From: Prorocentrum cordatum
Lineage: Eukaryota > Sar > Dinophyceae > Prorocentrales > Prorocentraceae
Direction of reading: 5' to 3'
DNA length: 64,000 nt
Assembly: GCA_963575745.1 (NCBI GenBank)
Contig: CAUYUJ010016350.1
Span: 1-64,000 of the forward strand
A model generated the notes under the pieces. It saw only the letters and a program-made list of their open reading frames with translations, made no database searches and was not told where the DNA came from. Below are positions 9,768 through 19,430 of this stretch, piece by piece; position 1 is the stretch's first letter; each line of letters starts with the position of its first letter. The position numbers and the translations under genes were made by a program.

Positions 9768-11329
9768 TTAGACGTCGTCCCGAAATGGGGTTCTCACCAG
9801 GATTGCAAAGGGCTTGTTCCTGCGCGCTTCTGCGCGCAGTCGGACGAAGATGTCCGCCAGCTGTTGCGGGTTGGGGCAAGTCCTTTTAGGTGCCCCACCG
9901 GTGCGGAGCCGTTTCTGCAGGAGGGTAGCTTGCCGGCGTTGCAAGCATCGGGGATCGAAGTGCGTGCCGACAGCGTCGTGCAGCTGTCGCCCCTCAAGTC
10001 TGAGGGCGGCCAGGTATGCCTCCAGTCCAATGGCCCGGGCGCACTCGTGCTCGCTCGGTGGGCGTAGTCCGTGCGCCCGTCCGCGCTGCATGAGCCATCT
10101 GCCCCGCGCGGCCACCGTGGCCTCGTTGGTCCTCGATTCCCTTTCCCTGCCTGCGCAGACGAGTTGGAAGCCCGCTCGCGCCCCTCTCCGCTCATCCTCC
10201 CATGCGTCCAGTATGTTCCGGATGCGTGTCTTGACCGCTTCCAGGTTGCGCAGGAACCGGCGTTGTTCGTGATCCAGGTCGTAGAGCAAGTGGCGCACTC
10301 CAGTTTGGCACATGCTGGGTTGAATCTCGTCTTGGTCGCCACGTGACCGTGTCCAGGTGGGGGCGATTCCGTCGTGTCGGAAGGCCCATCTGGGCTCCCA
10401 GGGTGGGGCGATCCTCTGTGTAGCCCGCAGGTCGTCCGGCTGCGATGGAGGAAAGGACGCCAGCCAGGTGCGCTGCCGTGGTCCAGGTGCCCAGTCTGTG
10501 ACATTCATGATCTCCGCGCTGCCTGCGGGTAGCTTGCCCAGTGCCTCTCGCATGCGATCGCGGTGCACTCCCTACATTGGGCGAACGCTTTCACAGATAA
10601 CGTGCGCGTGAATGTCGTCGCGTCGTCTGGCGGCATAATGCAAGGCAAGAGGCACGGCAAATTAGTGCCACGATGCACGCCCAGCCAGCCCATCCCACCC
10701 CCCATGGGCCCCCGCCCCGAAGAGATTGTTGCGCGGGCTGCCGGCCACCACCAGCAGTAGGCAGCGTGCGGGAAGCGAATCGATGAAACAGTCCCACCGG
10801 GAGGTGCCATCGGGGCCTTGCATGAACAGGTCCCGCACATCGTGCGACAGCCAGGTGTGGGCGGGTCCTCCGTCATGGGCGCATCTCCCGCTCGGGGCGT
10901 GCCAGAGTTCCCCGACTCGTGCTGCAAGGTTTCTGTCGATCTCCACGTGTGCAGAGCTATGGAAGGCACAGGTGGTCCGCAGGTCTGCGGCCAATTGTCC
11001 TCGTGCCAGTCTCGCCGTGCCGATGCCGTTGAAGAGCGATACGAGGGCGAACTTAGGCGTCTCAGGTGCTGCCGTGCTCACTAACGGCGCCCGGGGAGAT
11101 GGTGGTGCATCGCGGCGCGCCTGCACCCAGCGCACGCATCCAGACACGTCTTTTGGGAACGCCATGGGCTGCACCCTGGCAATTCGTCTACTACGCTTGC
11201 TAGGGCATTATGGGTCCAGGTGCCCTCTCGGAGGTACGCGTGTATAAGCGGGTCTTGCGGAAGTACTGGGGCCACGCCTGTGCTCCGGTCGGTCGCGCGT
11301 TGCCAGGCGGCCAGCATCGCGTCGCGCAC
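9768..11329 (-). pseudogene. DNMT3-like cytosine-C5 DNA methyltransferase domain
   Basis: Motifs of a C5 methyltransferase appear in order on the minus strand. Motif I is FALVSLFNGIGTARLA near 11050. HVEID near 10945 fits motif II. WLSHDVRDLF near 10850 fits motif III. Motif IV is GSPRNNLFG near 10740, followed by GWDGLAG. Motif VI is HVICESVRPM near 10610, motif VIII is GPRQRTWLASFP near 10480, and EHECARAIGLEAYL near 10050 fits the C-terminal motifs. Such enzymes add methyl to C5 of cytosine; the GSPCN-type motif IV and spacing resemble DNMT3. The catalytic Cys of the PC pair is Arg here (codon 10733-10731, CGC), one base from TGC, so this copy should be inactive. Frames change near 11170 and 10680, with a stop near 10580. 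Retroelement-borne DNMTs are established in dinoflagellates. The domain sits upstream of the endonuclease in the same reading direction. Confidence 0.72.
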
Positions 11330-11519
11330 GTCTGGGGGGGTGGCTGTGGACGTGTCCGGGTCGACGCCGGTTCTACCTCGGCGCCTCTGTCGTGGGCCCG
11401 TCGATGGTGCGCTGGTGCTGCCTCCCTGTCACGGCCTTTTAGGCGCGGCGTTGCCGCCGCTGGGGGTCTGGGCGGCTGCCGCCGCTGGGGGCCTGTTGCA
11501 GCGCTGGGGAGCAGGTGGG
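11330..11519 (-). other. Short linker of element A
   Basis: GC-rich, Pro/Arg/Ala-coding on the minus strand, with no motif recognised. It joins the unknown ORF at 11520-12743 to the methyltransferase region. Confidence 0.3.
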
Positions 11520-12743
11520 TCAGGTACGCCAGGATTGCACGGAGGCCTGGGGGCGGTAGCGCCTCTCGTTGGGGCGGTGGGCGGGGCCATCCGATGCGCC
11601 CGCGGGGGGGCGCTGGCGACCTCGGGGGTCAGTGGTGCGCGATCTTTGTCTCCTCCCGTCCGGGTTGGCGGGGGCGTCGCGCCCCGCTCGGCACTGTTCA
11701 GGAGGACTGCGTCCGCGCGGGGGCCCCTGAGTACATCGTGTGGTCTGGGCGCTCGGGGCCGCCTGGTTTCTCCCATCTCCGCCTACGGGAGTGGGGCCTG
11801 CTGGTGCAGCGGTAGTGCTGGGCCGTTCCTCCCGCTCTTCTCGCGCTGCTTCCTGTCTGTCACTGGTATGCTCGGTGTTGTGAGGCGCAGTGTGCGTTCC
11901 ACGGTCGCCGTCGTTGGTAGGGGGGTGATTCGGTGCTTGCTGTGGCTCCAGGCGGTCAGCCGCCCCTGGTTCTGCGCGGTCAGTGGCGCTGCCGGCGCCT
12001 GCCCCAGTGACTGCCTCAGCGCTCCCTTGTTCTCCTGCCCCTGCAGTGGTGTAGCTGACGGCTTGTAAGAGTCCTGACAGGGTGAAGATTGCGGGGGTGC
12101 TCGCCGCATCCTCGGCGGCGGCAGTCAGGACTTGCGGGCCCCCTTCTGCCGCCTCGCGGAGCAGGCCTAGGCAGAGCGCAGGGTGGAGTGGGTCCATCGG
12201 TTTCGCTGGTCCCTGGCAGCCTAGCTGCATAGCTCGCTGCCGTAGTCGAAGACAGGCGGAGTCCATTGCTAGAGTGCCGTTGACTCCGGCAGTGGAGACC
12301 TGGCTGACAATCCCGAAGCGCGGTGGGGAGCCCGGCAAGCATGCGGTGTTCCACAGAGCCTCGAGCGCGTCAACTGCAGCTGGGTTGAGTCCATGGTTGT
12401 TCCATATGGTCCTTGCGCTAGCGCGCAATACGACTGTGGACGGAGCCCATATCAGCCATGTGAGTAGGTCGTGCCATGGCCCTCCTTGCCTTCTGTTCTC
12501 TGTGCCAATGATGGTGGCGGTCGTCTGGTTGTCGTGGCGGTTGCTGAAAAGCGCGGTGAGGGCATGTACTGCGTGACTTGTGAGTCTCTCGCACTCGGTT
12601 TTCGAGTGATGGGTGCAGGCCAAGACCCGGCGGTCCAGGTGCGCCCCTGCACAGCGGGTCGGCCGGGCTAGCTCTTTCCGCCAGTTCTTGCGCCGCTCCT
12701 GTCGTCGGTAGCGGAGGGGGGGTTTCGCTGCCGCGCCCTGCAT
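11520..12743 (-). CDS. Unrecognised ORF of element A, helical then Pro/Ala-rich
   Basis: This minus-strand frame of 407 codons has a first part that looks globular and helical (HAVHALTALFSNRH, then ARTIWNNHGLNPAAVDALEAL, then DSACLRLRQRAMQLGC). Its second half is low-complexity Ala/Pro/Thr/Arg. It lies between the unknown segment upstream and the methyltransferase domain downstream, on the same strand, so it is probably a further part of the element A polyprotein. No family was recognised. The opposite strand has long open frames too, a known effect of high GC, and they were not retained. Confidence 0.4.
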   Translation of the reverse strand: MQGAAAKPPLRYRRQERRKNWRKELARPTRCAGAHLDRRVLACTHHSKTECERLTSHAVHALTALFSNRHDNQTTATIIGTENRRQGGPWHDLLTWLIWAPSTVVLRASARTIWNNHGLNPAAVDALEALWNTACLPGSPPRFGIVSQVSTAGVNGTLAMDSACLRLRQRAMQLGCQGPAKPMDPLHPALCLGLLREAAEGGPQVLTAAAEDAASTPAIFTLSGLLQAVSYTTAGAGEQGSAEAVTGAGAGSATDRAEPGAADRLEPQQAPNHPPTNDGDRGTHTAPHNTEHTSDRQEAAREEREERPSTTAAPAGPTPVGGDGRNQAAPSAQTTRCTQGPPRGRSPPEQCRAGRDAPANPDGRRQRSRTTDPRGRQRPPAGASDGPAHRPNERRYRPQASVQSWRT

Positions 12744-14763
12744 ACGTTTGCACGCCTTCTCGGGCGCAGGTGTCGGGTGCCCCCAGGCGGGGGGGGCGGT
12801 CGTTTGGAAGGGCCGCTGGGGTGCGGCTCATTCCTGTGTCCCTGGTCTGGAGTTGCCCGTTCTCAGCGCGAGCTGTCGTTCTAGTGTCGCGGGGGTCGGC
12901 GGGCGCTGCGGCGCCGTCGTCTGGGCCGTGGGCGGGGCTATGGTGCCCGCGGCTGTGGCCTCCGCAGTACTTTGCCCGCCTGTCCCGCGGGTGATCGCTG
13001 CGCGTCGCTCCTGCGGTCGAGTCGCGCGCCGCGCGCGTGCTTGTTGTCGGGGGGGTGCTCCTTCATTCGTTCCCGCTCTGTTAGTCGCTCCTGGGTTGGG
13101 CGTCCGGTCGCGGGCGCGGGCAGGGGGGGTGGGGGCTGGCGCAGTGCGCAGGGGGGGCTTGTGGGTTGGGGTGTGCGTTCGCGTCTACCTGCATGGGGTC
13201 GTCTGGTTCACCTTCTTCTGCTTCGCATCCCGGTTCCCTGCCTCTCGCGTTCTTTCCTGGCCCTCCGCGCTGCCTGTCAGACAGGCGCTGGCGGTAGACC
13301 CGCCCCCGCCGAGTTCCGAGAGCGTGATTCGCGCCATCTGTCATGCCATGGGAAGTGAGCCCCTCGTCTGGGGACCGGGCGTCGCGCGCTCCTGGGATCG
13401 TTATGTGGGGGCCGTGGCCGTCGAAGTCCGCGCCAGGTGGTTACGTAGCCCATTGCGCGAAGGGGCTCATCCGCAGGATTGCCTGTCCTACACCAAGCTC
13501 CGCGGCCAGTTGTTCGGAGTGGTCGCGGCCCAGGGTGGCTGCCTGAATGTGCTGGAATAGCCAGCATACGATGCTCATGGCGTGTCTGAAGTCGGTGATC
13601 GGCCGGCCTGCCAGTGATCGGTCGGCTTCTGCCCTGATCCTTGCCTCGATCCAAGTGGCCAGGGCGCGCATCCTATGTGTCGGCAGTACCTCGGCGAACG
13701 CCGAGCGCAAGCTGCGCTGCCCTTAGGGCGTCGGGGCATGCCTCGACCAGTCCACCCTCGGGTGGTGGATCGTCCTGCGCTCGTTGCAGTATCGCGTCTC
13801 GCATGCGGGGGTGTTGTGCAGGTCTGGCTGGGCCTGGTCGCGGGGTGGGGGCCGCGTGCCTTGTCTGGGTCGCCCATGGGGGGGGGGGGGGGCGGCTAAC
13901 CCCAGGGACTCCGGCGTGGGCGGGGTTGGGCGGTCGCGAGCTCTTCGCGCGATCCAGACATCGCCGACCACGGCCTCGGCGTGGATGTGCGCAGGCGGGG
14001 CGTCTCCGTGCATGGCGGCTGCGGCGTCCGCCATCGCTGGGGGGCCGACGGTGCACCAGCAGGGCAGCGTAGGCATGCAGTTGGTCGTTTCTCCCGCGGC
14101 CTGGACTACCACATGCCCGCCGGAAGAGATTGTCATAATGATGTATTCGCCTGGGTCAACGCGGGCGTCGACGTCGCGGGCCCCGCCCCGTTGCCTTTGT
14201 TCGAGCACCAATGGGGGGGGCGCCGCGGGGGCGATCGCGCGCATCGGGCCGATGCGGTCGTCGACCCAGTCTGTGGTTTGGGCGGGGGGGAGGCCCGATC
14301 CTTGGGAGCGCGTCGGCATGGGCCGCGTCTGGGTCGATGGCGGGGGCGGGCCAGGGTCTGATTATGAGGCGGCACGCACCATGCCCTACTGTCGCGCCCA
14401 TTATTGGCAGGTGCCGGTGGGCAGGCGGCCAGGGATCAGGGCACAGGTGTCGCATCTCGGCCCCCCCAACTGCACTCCGTGTAGGTCCATTCAGGCAGTG
14501 GTGGCGACTAATGGGTGCTCCGCCGCCCGTCTGGCGGCCGCCGCGCCCGGTCGGGCTGCCTCTCTCGCGTGGTCGTCTAGGGCACTCTCCGTGCCGGGGG
14601 TGCGCTTCGTGGGCTCCCTGGCGTGGGTAGCCAGGAAGCTGCGGATATGTTGACCGTTTAGGGTTAGGAGGCCGGCAGCCCCATAGGGCGCCTCCATAGT
14701 CTGCTCCGCACCCTCACGAAGTACCACCTGGGCCATGTCCCGATAGGCGTCGATGTCGGGGCT
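12744..14763 (-). other. Degenerate unrecognised coding segment of element A
   Basis: Short minus-strand frames look coding in places. One at 13441-13710 is helical (HRMRALATWIEARIRAE, then FRHAMSIVCWLFQHIQA). One at about 13950-14250 includes DPGEYIIMTISSGGHVVVQ and PTLPCWCTVGP. One at 14491-14763 reads DIDAYRDMAQVVLREGAEQ and continues to a stop at 14491. A run of 15 G at 13878-13892 interrupts the middle. No domain was recognised. The 14763 edge is the insertion point of copia-1, beyond which the frame resumes at 23727. Confidence 0.4.
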
Positions 14764-14956
14764 TGTGAATCAAGCTCACTCCCCAGGAGAGTAGAAGAAG
14801 GTTATTATATCTCTTCCCCTGCCCTTGCTTCTGCGCTCTCACCCCCTGTTCTCCCGCAACCGTTTTATCTCAAAACGATTATAGGGCCCTTGGCCTTAGA
14901 GCTACGTTCCTCGCCGCGCGAGTAACAGATATCAAGCGATTATCTTCCATATCACA
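14764..14956 (+). repeat. 5' LTR of copia-1 (193 bp)
   Basis: Starts TG and ends CA. Differs from the 3' LTR at 23529-23721 by five substitutions seen on alignment by eye. It contains TTATTATATCTCTTCC, which might include promoter signals, but nothing firm can be said. Confidence 0.93.
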
Positions 14957-14957
14957 G

Positions 14958-14975
14958 TGGCAGCTTGGAGCGAGG
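14958..14975 (+). other. Probable primer-binding site of copia-1
   Basis: TGGCAGCTTGGAGCGAGG starts one base after the LTR. TGG is complementary to the CCA end of a tRNA, as expected for priming of minus-strand synthesis. The tRNA was not identified. It lies inside an open frame that has no ATG before 15460. Confidence 0.55.
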
Positions 14976-15291
14976 CTCGGTTACCCCAGCGCCGCCGCGC
15001 GCTGTTCATATCCTGCCGGCGCCGCGCGCCGAAGACTCTGCCAAGACGACGCCGTCAAGGCGAGTGATCGCGGAATCGAAGGCCAGCGCCTTCCTGCAGC
15101 TGCTGCTGCTCTTCGTGGACGTCAGCGACGCCCAGCCCAACGCCCTGCGCGACTCCTACTCTTACAAGGCCGCTAGCGTCTGCGACGCCAGCTACTACCT
15201 CTCGTTTGATTTCAAGCTCTACAAGGCCGCTAGCGTCCGCGACGCCAGCTACTATCTGATCGAGGATTTCGGCATCTACACGGTCAAAGCC

Positions 15292-15411
15292 AGCGTCAGC
15301 GACGCCAGCTTCAACTTAGAGAGCGTCAGCGACGCCAGCTTCAACTTAGAGAGCGTCAGCGACGCCAGCTTCAACTTAGAGAGCGTCAGCGACGCCAGCT
15401 TCAACTTAGAG
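15292..15411 (+). repeat. Four perfect 30-bp tandem repeats in the copia-1 leader
   Basis: The unit AGCGTCAGCGACGCCAGCTT plus CAACTTAGAG is repeated four times (15292, 15322, 15352, 15382). Diverged relatives occur upstream at about 15165-15200 and 15223-15260, and one follows at 15412. The unit is a multiple of three and would encode SVSDASFNLE. The frame is open from 14965 into gag but contains no ATG before 15460, so translation of the repeats is uncertain. Confidence 0.95.
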
Positions 15412-15459
15412 GACGTCAGCGACGCACATTTCGACATCTACAGTTACGCGGTGATCACG

Positions 15460-17301
15460 ATGGCTGACCACCACAACAACTTCAAGAGTATGAATCAGGT
15501 CATCCCGACCTGGAACAGCGATCCAGCTAAGTGGCGCGACTTTAAGCAGGAGGTGAAGCTCTGGAAGCTCAGCGAGAACCTGGAGGTTTCGCACTGCCTC
15601 GCGTCGAAGCTGGTGCTTCGCCTTTCTGGTACCGCCCGCTCGGCGGCGCTCAACATGCCAGAGGAGCAGCTCCACCCGATCCCCGACGACGACATCGAGG
15701 ACGCGACCGAGCGGAAGCGCGATCGCAACCTTCGAGGCATCAACAACGTGCTCGACCACCTCGAGACGCACCTCGGCCAGCAGAAGCCAGTACAAAAGGG
15801 CGATACGCTCGAGAAGTTTTTCGAGTCCACGCAGCACCACCGCAGGCGTGGAGAACGCATGACGGACTGGCTCGTGCGCTTCGAGGCCGGACTACAGCAG
15901 CTGCGCGAGAACGAGGTGGACCTCAACGCGCTCGACGACGTGGCGGGGTGGTTCCTGCTTCGCAAGGCCGGGCTGGCGGCCGAGCGGCGCGGGCGCGTCG
16001 TGGGCAACCTGCCCGACGAGCACTACTCCTACCAGCGCATCCGCGCCCTGCTGGTGCGCATGTTCCCGGACCTGCACGCGTCCGAGAGGCGCGCCATCGT
16101 GCCCGCGCGCTCGTGGGCACTTTCATCTACGAGATCCAGCCACAGCTGGCAGCGACCACCACCTGGACGGGCCCGATCCACCAACATCGTGGAGGAGCCC
16201 GAGGACGACGACGAGCCGGAGGGCGAAGATGACCACGACAACACCGAGGCCGACGTCCAGGACATCGTCCGCCAGGAGTTCGACGGCGACGACTCCGCGA
16301 AGGTGGAGGCCGCTGCGGCCGATCTGGCCGCCATCCCCGAAGCCATGGCCACCATCAGGTCAGCCGGGGACGCCCTCAAGGGCCGCGGGAAGGCATCACG
16401 CCAGCGACGCCCACCCGCCAAGAACCTCCAGAGCCGCGTCGACCAGCGCAAGAAGTCATCACAGTGCTGGGATTGCGGCGAGAACGGCCGCTGGACTGGC
16501 GATAAGGAGCGCCCTGCACCGGGAGCCCGCAAGTTCGCGCCGTCCAAGGGCAAGCCCAAGGGTGGAGGACGTGGTGAACGCTCCCACCGCCAGGCGAACA
16601 TCACCGAGCAGGTCGAGTTCGGAGACGAGGAGGTCGCCCTACACCCTGAAGGGCCAGTGACCCCACCGCCAGAGACCCTGGTCTCAGAGCGCGTCATCCC
16701 GGATCTTCTCACGATTAACACCACCAATAACGGCACCAGACCCAACGACGACGGCATCGGCGTCATGGACACCGCTTGCCTATTCTGCGTCGCAGGTCTC
16801 AAGTGGTACCAGCGCTACAAGGACAAGCTTATCAAAATCGGCCTTGGTGATCAGATCCTGGAGGAGCCAGGGGACGAGGTCTACCGCTTCGGAAATGGAG
16901 GCACGCTGCCCAGCAAGCAGCGCATCACAGCCCCAATCGTTCTCTGCGGTCGTGCGGGACGCATCGTGTTCAGCGTTGTGGACAGCCCCACCCTCGGACT
17001 GCTCATCGGCCGCGACTTCATCGAGCCCTCTAAGATCGACATCTCGATCTGGAAGGGCCAGATCCGCATCGGCAACGCCTTGCAGAAGCTTGTCACCAGC
17101 AGCGCGGGACATCCCGCCATTCAGCTCCAGCCCGAGGACTGGGGGCGCCATGAGGGAATCCAGCACGGACCTCACCCGCAAGGACCAGTTGCCGACCGTC
17201 AACAACACCACGAAGGACACTACGCTTCAGGAGCGCATCTCGATGCTGCTCAAAAAATAGGAGATCGATGTACCTCGGCGTCTCCAGCCGAGGAGGTCTA
17301 A
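15460..17301 (+). CDS. gag: Copia-1 Gag and aspartic protease
   Basis: The start is the first ATG of the frame (MADHHNNFKSMNQVIP); the open frame before it lacks ATG. The first 200 residues are a copia-type Gag (WNSDPAKWRDFKQEVKLW). A zinc knuckle at 16464-16512 is degenerate: CWDCGENGRWTGDKERP keeps the first two Cys, but the expected His and last Cys are both Arg. The protease follows with VMDTAC at 16765-16779 (DTA, family DTG/DSG) and LLIGRDF farther on, where a second strand of the fold is expected. Gag forms the particle and the protease matures the polyprotein. The frame probably shifts near 17140, where another frame continues with LTRKDQLPTVNNTT. The annotated end therefore includes a short out-of-frame tail. 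Confidence 0.82.
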   Translation: MADHHNNFKSMNQVIPTWNSDPAKWRDFKQEVKLWKLSENLEVSHCLASKLVLRLSGTARSAALNMPEEQLHPIPDDDIEDATERKRDRNLRGINNVLDHLETHLGQQKPVQKGDTLEKFFESTQHHRRRGERMTDWLVRFEAGLQQLRENEVDLNALDDVAGWFLLRKAGLAAERRGRVVGNLPDEHYSYQRIRALLVRMFPDLHASERRAIVPARSWALSSTRSSHSWQRPPPGRARSTNIVEEPEDDDEPEGEDDHDNTEADVQDIVRQEFDGDDSAKVEAAAADLAAIPEAMATIRSAGDALKGRGKASRQRRPPAKNLQSRVDQRKKSSQCWDCGENGRWTGDKERPAPGARKFAPSKGKPKGGGRGERSHRQANITEQVEFGDEEVALHPEGPVTPPPETLVSERVIPDLLTINTTNNGTRPNDDGIGVMDTACLFCVAGLKWYQRYKDKLIKIGLGDQILEEPGDEVYRFGNGGTLPSKQRITAPIVLCGRAGRIVFSVVDSPTLGLLIGRDFIEPSKIDISIWKGQIRIGNALQKLVTSSAGHPAIQLQPEDWGRHEGIQHGPHPQGPVADRQQHHEGHYASGAHLDAAQKIGDRCTSASPAEEV

Positions 17302-17420
17302 GGGGTCACGGCTGATGGCCGCAGTGGCATCTGCACTGGCCTGCTGCTCTACGGCAGCCACTCCACCGACTACCTCGACTCCTACACGGAACAGCCTACA
17401 TCACCGAGCCCACGAACGAC

Positions 17421-18713
17421 TGCGTCACCTGTGAGTCTACACCGTACGAGGACTGCCTACACCTGGGGTTTTGCCCGGAGTGCGTGTTCGGCTCGTCGGT
17501 TTCGCTCGGCATCGAGAACGACACCAAGAAGGAGGTCAACATCGTGGAGGAGGAGCAGCTGAGGGTCCGCACTCTCAAGAAGGGGACGAAGCCGCTACTT
17601 ACTGCAGGACGGCGCTCGGCCATCGTCACCAACAAGAGCGGCATCATCCTGAATATGGTGAACCAGGCTCTCAAGACAGATCTAGCACAGTCTGCCACGA
17701 GGACTAGTTCAATCTCAAGTTCGACATCGGCGAGTTTGTTCGAATGGTGCTGCAATCCTAACAGTAAGCTCAGCAGGAAATGGACATCAACTGGAGGTAA
17801 TGCAGTTCGCTGTGGACTATCCGAGCACGATCTTTCCCGACCAGCAGTCGTCAACAGGCTTGTGAAGCAGATCAGATCGAAGCTCATGCAGCATCACAAC
17901 GTACGAGTACATGCTGCATTTCCTTGCACACCATGGACATTGCTACAGAGGCTCATTGCCAAGATCGATCCCAAGAAGATCACACAGCTCGAGGCGGATA
18001 GACGGGAGTCGACGAGAATGATTTCACTGTTCCTTCGGTCCATGCGACGACTTCGCAAGGAGTTCGGCCCGCATCTCGCAGTCTCCTTCGAGTGGCCACG
18101 CTACTGCGACGGATGGAACCCCGAGAAGAACCCAGTTGCCAACGAGCTACGACGTCAACTTCCTAGGGTGATCGATTTCGACGGATGCGCCTACAACCTG
18201 AAGGCCAAGGAGGGAGACCCGATCAAGAAGCCATGGGGCATCGTGACCGACCATTTTGGCATGGACAACTCGCTCAGGAAGTTCTGCGACAGGACCCACC
18301 GACATGTCGAAGCCCGGGGTCGACACGCAAAGAGCAGCGAGAACTACACCTACGAGCTCGTCAGCGCCCTTGCCAAGCAGCTGCGCAAGCCGAACCAGCC
18401 GGCTCCACGGGAAGCGAACCCTATTCAGCCAGCGCAGCCAACACGGAGGAGGGCAGCAATACGCACCGTACCTGCCCCTGCCGCTACCGCCGAGCCACTT
18501 CTGACGGCAGCGGAGGAGCGCACCCTGAAGTCCGCCATCATGCAGCTCCGCGTCAACACGGGTCACCCGTCCAACGAGTCGCTGGCCCGGGCTATCCGCA
18601 TCACTGGCGGATCCCAGCGTTCGGTCGAGATGGCTCTCAACCTACATTGTGAAGTCTGTGCCGCCCATCAGCGACCTTTACCGCATTTACCTGGAAGGAT
18701 TCGATTGGATTGA
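17421..18713 (+). pseudogene. Copia-1 methyltransferase-like domain and integrase zinc domain
   Basis: The frame opens with a Cys-rich stretch (CVTCESTPYEDC, then CPECV) at about 17420-17484. From 17736 to 18383 it carries a domain not usual in copia elements. Its landmarks are LFEWCCNPNSKL, VHAAFPCTPW (PCT at 17922), SFEWPRYCDGW (EWP at 18090), DGCAYNLK, KKPWGIVT and THRHVEARGR (18294-18323). The same landmarks in the same order occur in the ORF at 52041-53984. The order resembles a C5 methyltransferase (motif I, PC, ENV), but I infer that only from pattern. The frame then gives the integrase HHCC unit (NTGHPSNESL, then HCEVC) and stops at TGA 18711-18713. After that stop the same frame continues into integrase. 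Confidence 0.6.
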
Positions 18714-19430
18714 GACTTCAACTATTCAATTGGGGTGGATTTATTCACACTTGCCGATTACGCTGGGAACCAGTTGATTTTCCTGAATATTGTTGATCTC
18801 GCGTCCGGGTTCACAATGTGCGGTACGGTTTCGACACGACATCCGAGTGCGGTATTTGCGCGGCTCCTACAGGTCTGGGTAACACCGTTTGGAGCCCCAC
18901 AACGTGTAATATTTGATGGAGGAGGAGAGTCCGAGAGAGAGTTTGCAAAGGAACTCGAAGACATGGGTTGCCAGCTTATGACAACATCGGCTGCGACACC
19001 GCAGCAGAACGCCACCGTAGAACGCCACGGTGGTCTCTGGAAGATCCACGCTCGCAAGCTGATCGACCAGTTTAGCATCAGGTTCGACCAGCCAGCCGAA
19101 GCGCACAAGATTCAATGGTTGCTCGCTGCAGTGTGGGCCGTGAACAGCTCAGTCAACGCCAGCGGCTACTCGCCTGCCCAATGGGTTCTTGGACGTGGAC
19201 TTCGGTTGCCATACTGCCTATTGGATAATGCTGGCCGCCTATCGCTACATGAGCGCATCGTGTCCGACAAGCCCTTCTCCGAGAGGGTAGCAATCATGAA
19301 GGCCGCCCAGACCTCCATCCAGCACCTGCGCTTCAACTAGTCTCTATCGAGAGCGCTGTTCGCCCGGTCAAGGGCGGGCGGCGCACAGCACGCGCAAGAC
19401 GTTTACCAGACTGGCGACCAGGTGTACTAG
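18714..19430 (+). pseudogene. Copia-1 integrase core, interrupted by two in-frame TAG
   Basis: Same frame as the segments before and after. DFNYSIGVDLFTL carries the first Asp. VIFDGGGESE carries the second. PQQNATVERHGG has the Glu, so the DDE triad is complete. Typical integrase text follows (GYSPAQWVLGRGLRLP). TAG stands at 19338-19340 and 19428-19430. The second sits in DQVY*RRGNGK, where a Tyr is likely in relatives. The SH3-like C-terminal region (WHGPGVIIGFDGTSNVWV) follows after the second stop. Integrase joins the cDNA to host DNA. The three stops including the one at 18711 are the only breaks over 5.5 kb. Confidence 0.8.

Larger units (their letters stand above)
1..14763 (-). mobile_element. 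Giant LINE-like element A, 3' portion (runs off left edge)
   Basis: Read on the minus strand this stretch carries, in order, a DNMT3-like domain, an AP-type endonuclease, a reverse transcriptase with YVDD, a zinc motif, RNase H and then a separate ORF for a UPF1-like helicase. The order endonuclease-RT-RNase H is that of a non-LTR retrotransposon; methyltransferase and helicase are additions. The other half lies at 23722-30582, beyond an inserted copia element. When that insert and one target copy are removed, the minus-strand frame reads straight through the junction (...TPGSP then DIDAYRDMAQ...). Several frameshifts and stops break the ORFs, so this copy is a relic. The 3' end is outside the window. 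That the two halves form one element is inferred from the frame continuity and the uniform strand. Confidence 0.8.

Noticed and set aside
11210-13560. Long plus-strand open frames (for example 11220-12068 and 12748-13560)
   Set aside because: High GC keeps antisense frames open. Their composition (Gly/Ala/Arg/Cys-rich, no motifs) and the coherent minus-strand domains before and after make them shadows.
15292-15411. CRISPR-like array
   Set aside because: The 30-bp repeats are directly adjacent with no spacers and sit in a retrotransposon leader of a eukaryote.
14965-15459. Start of copia-1 Gag at 14965
   Set aside because: The codon is TTG within the primer-binding site, and no ATG occurs until 15460.
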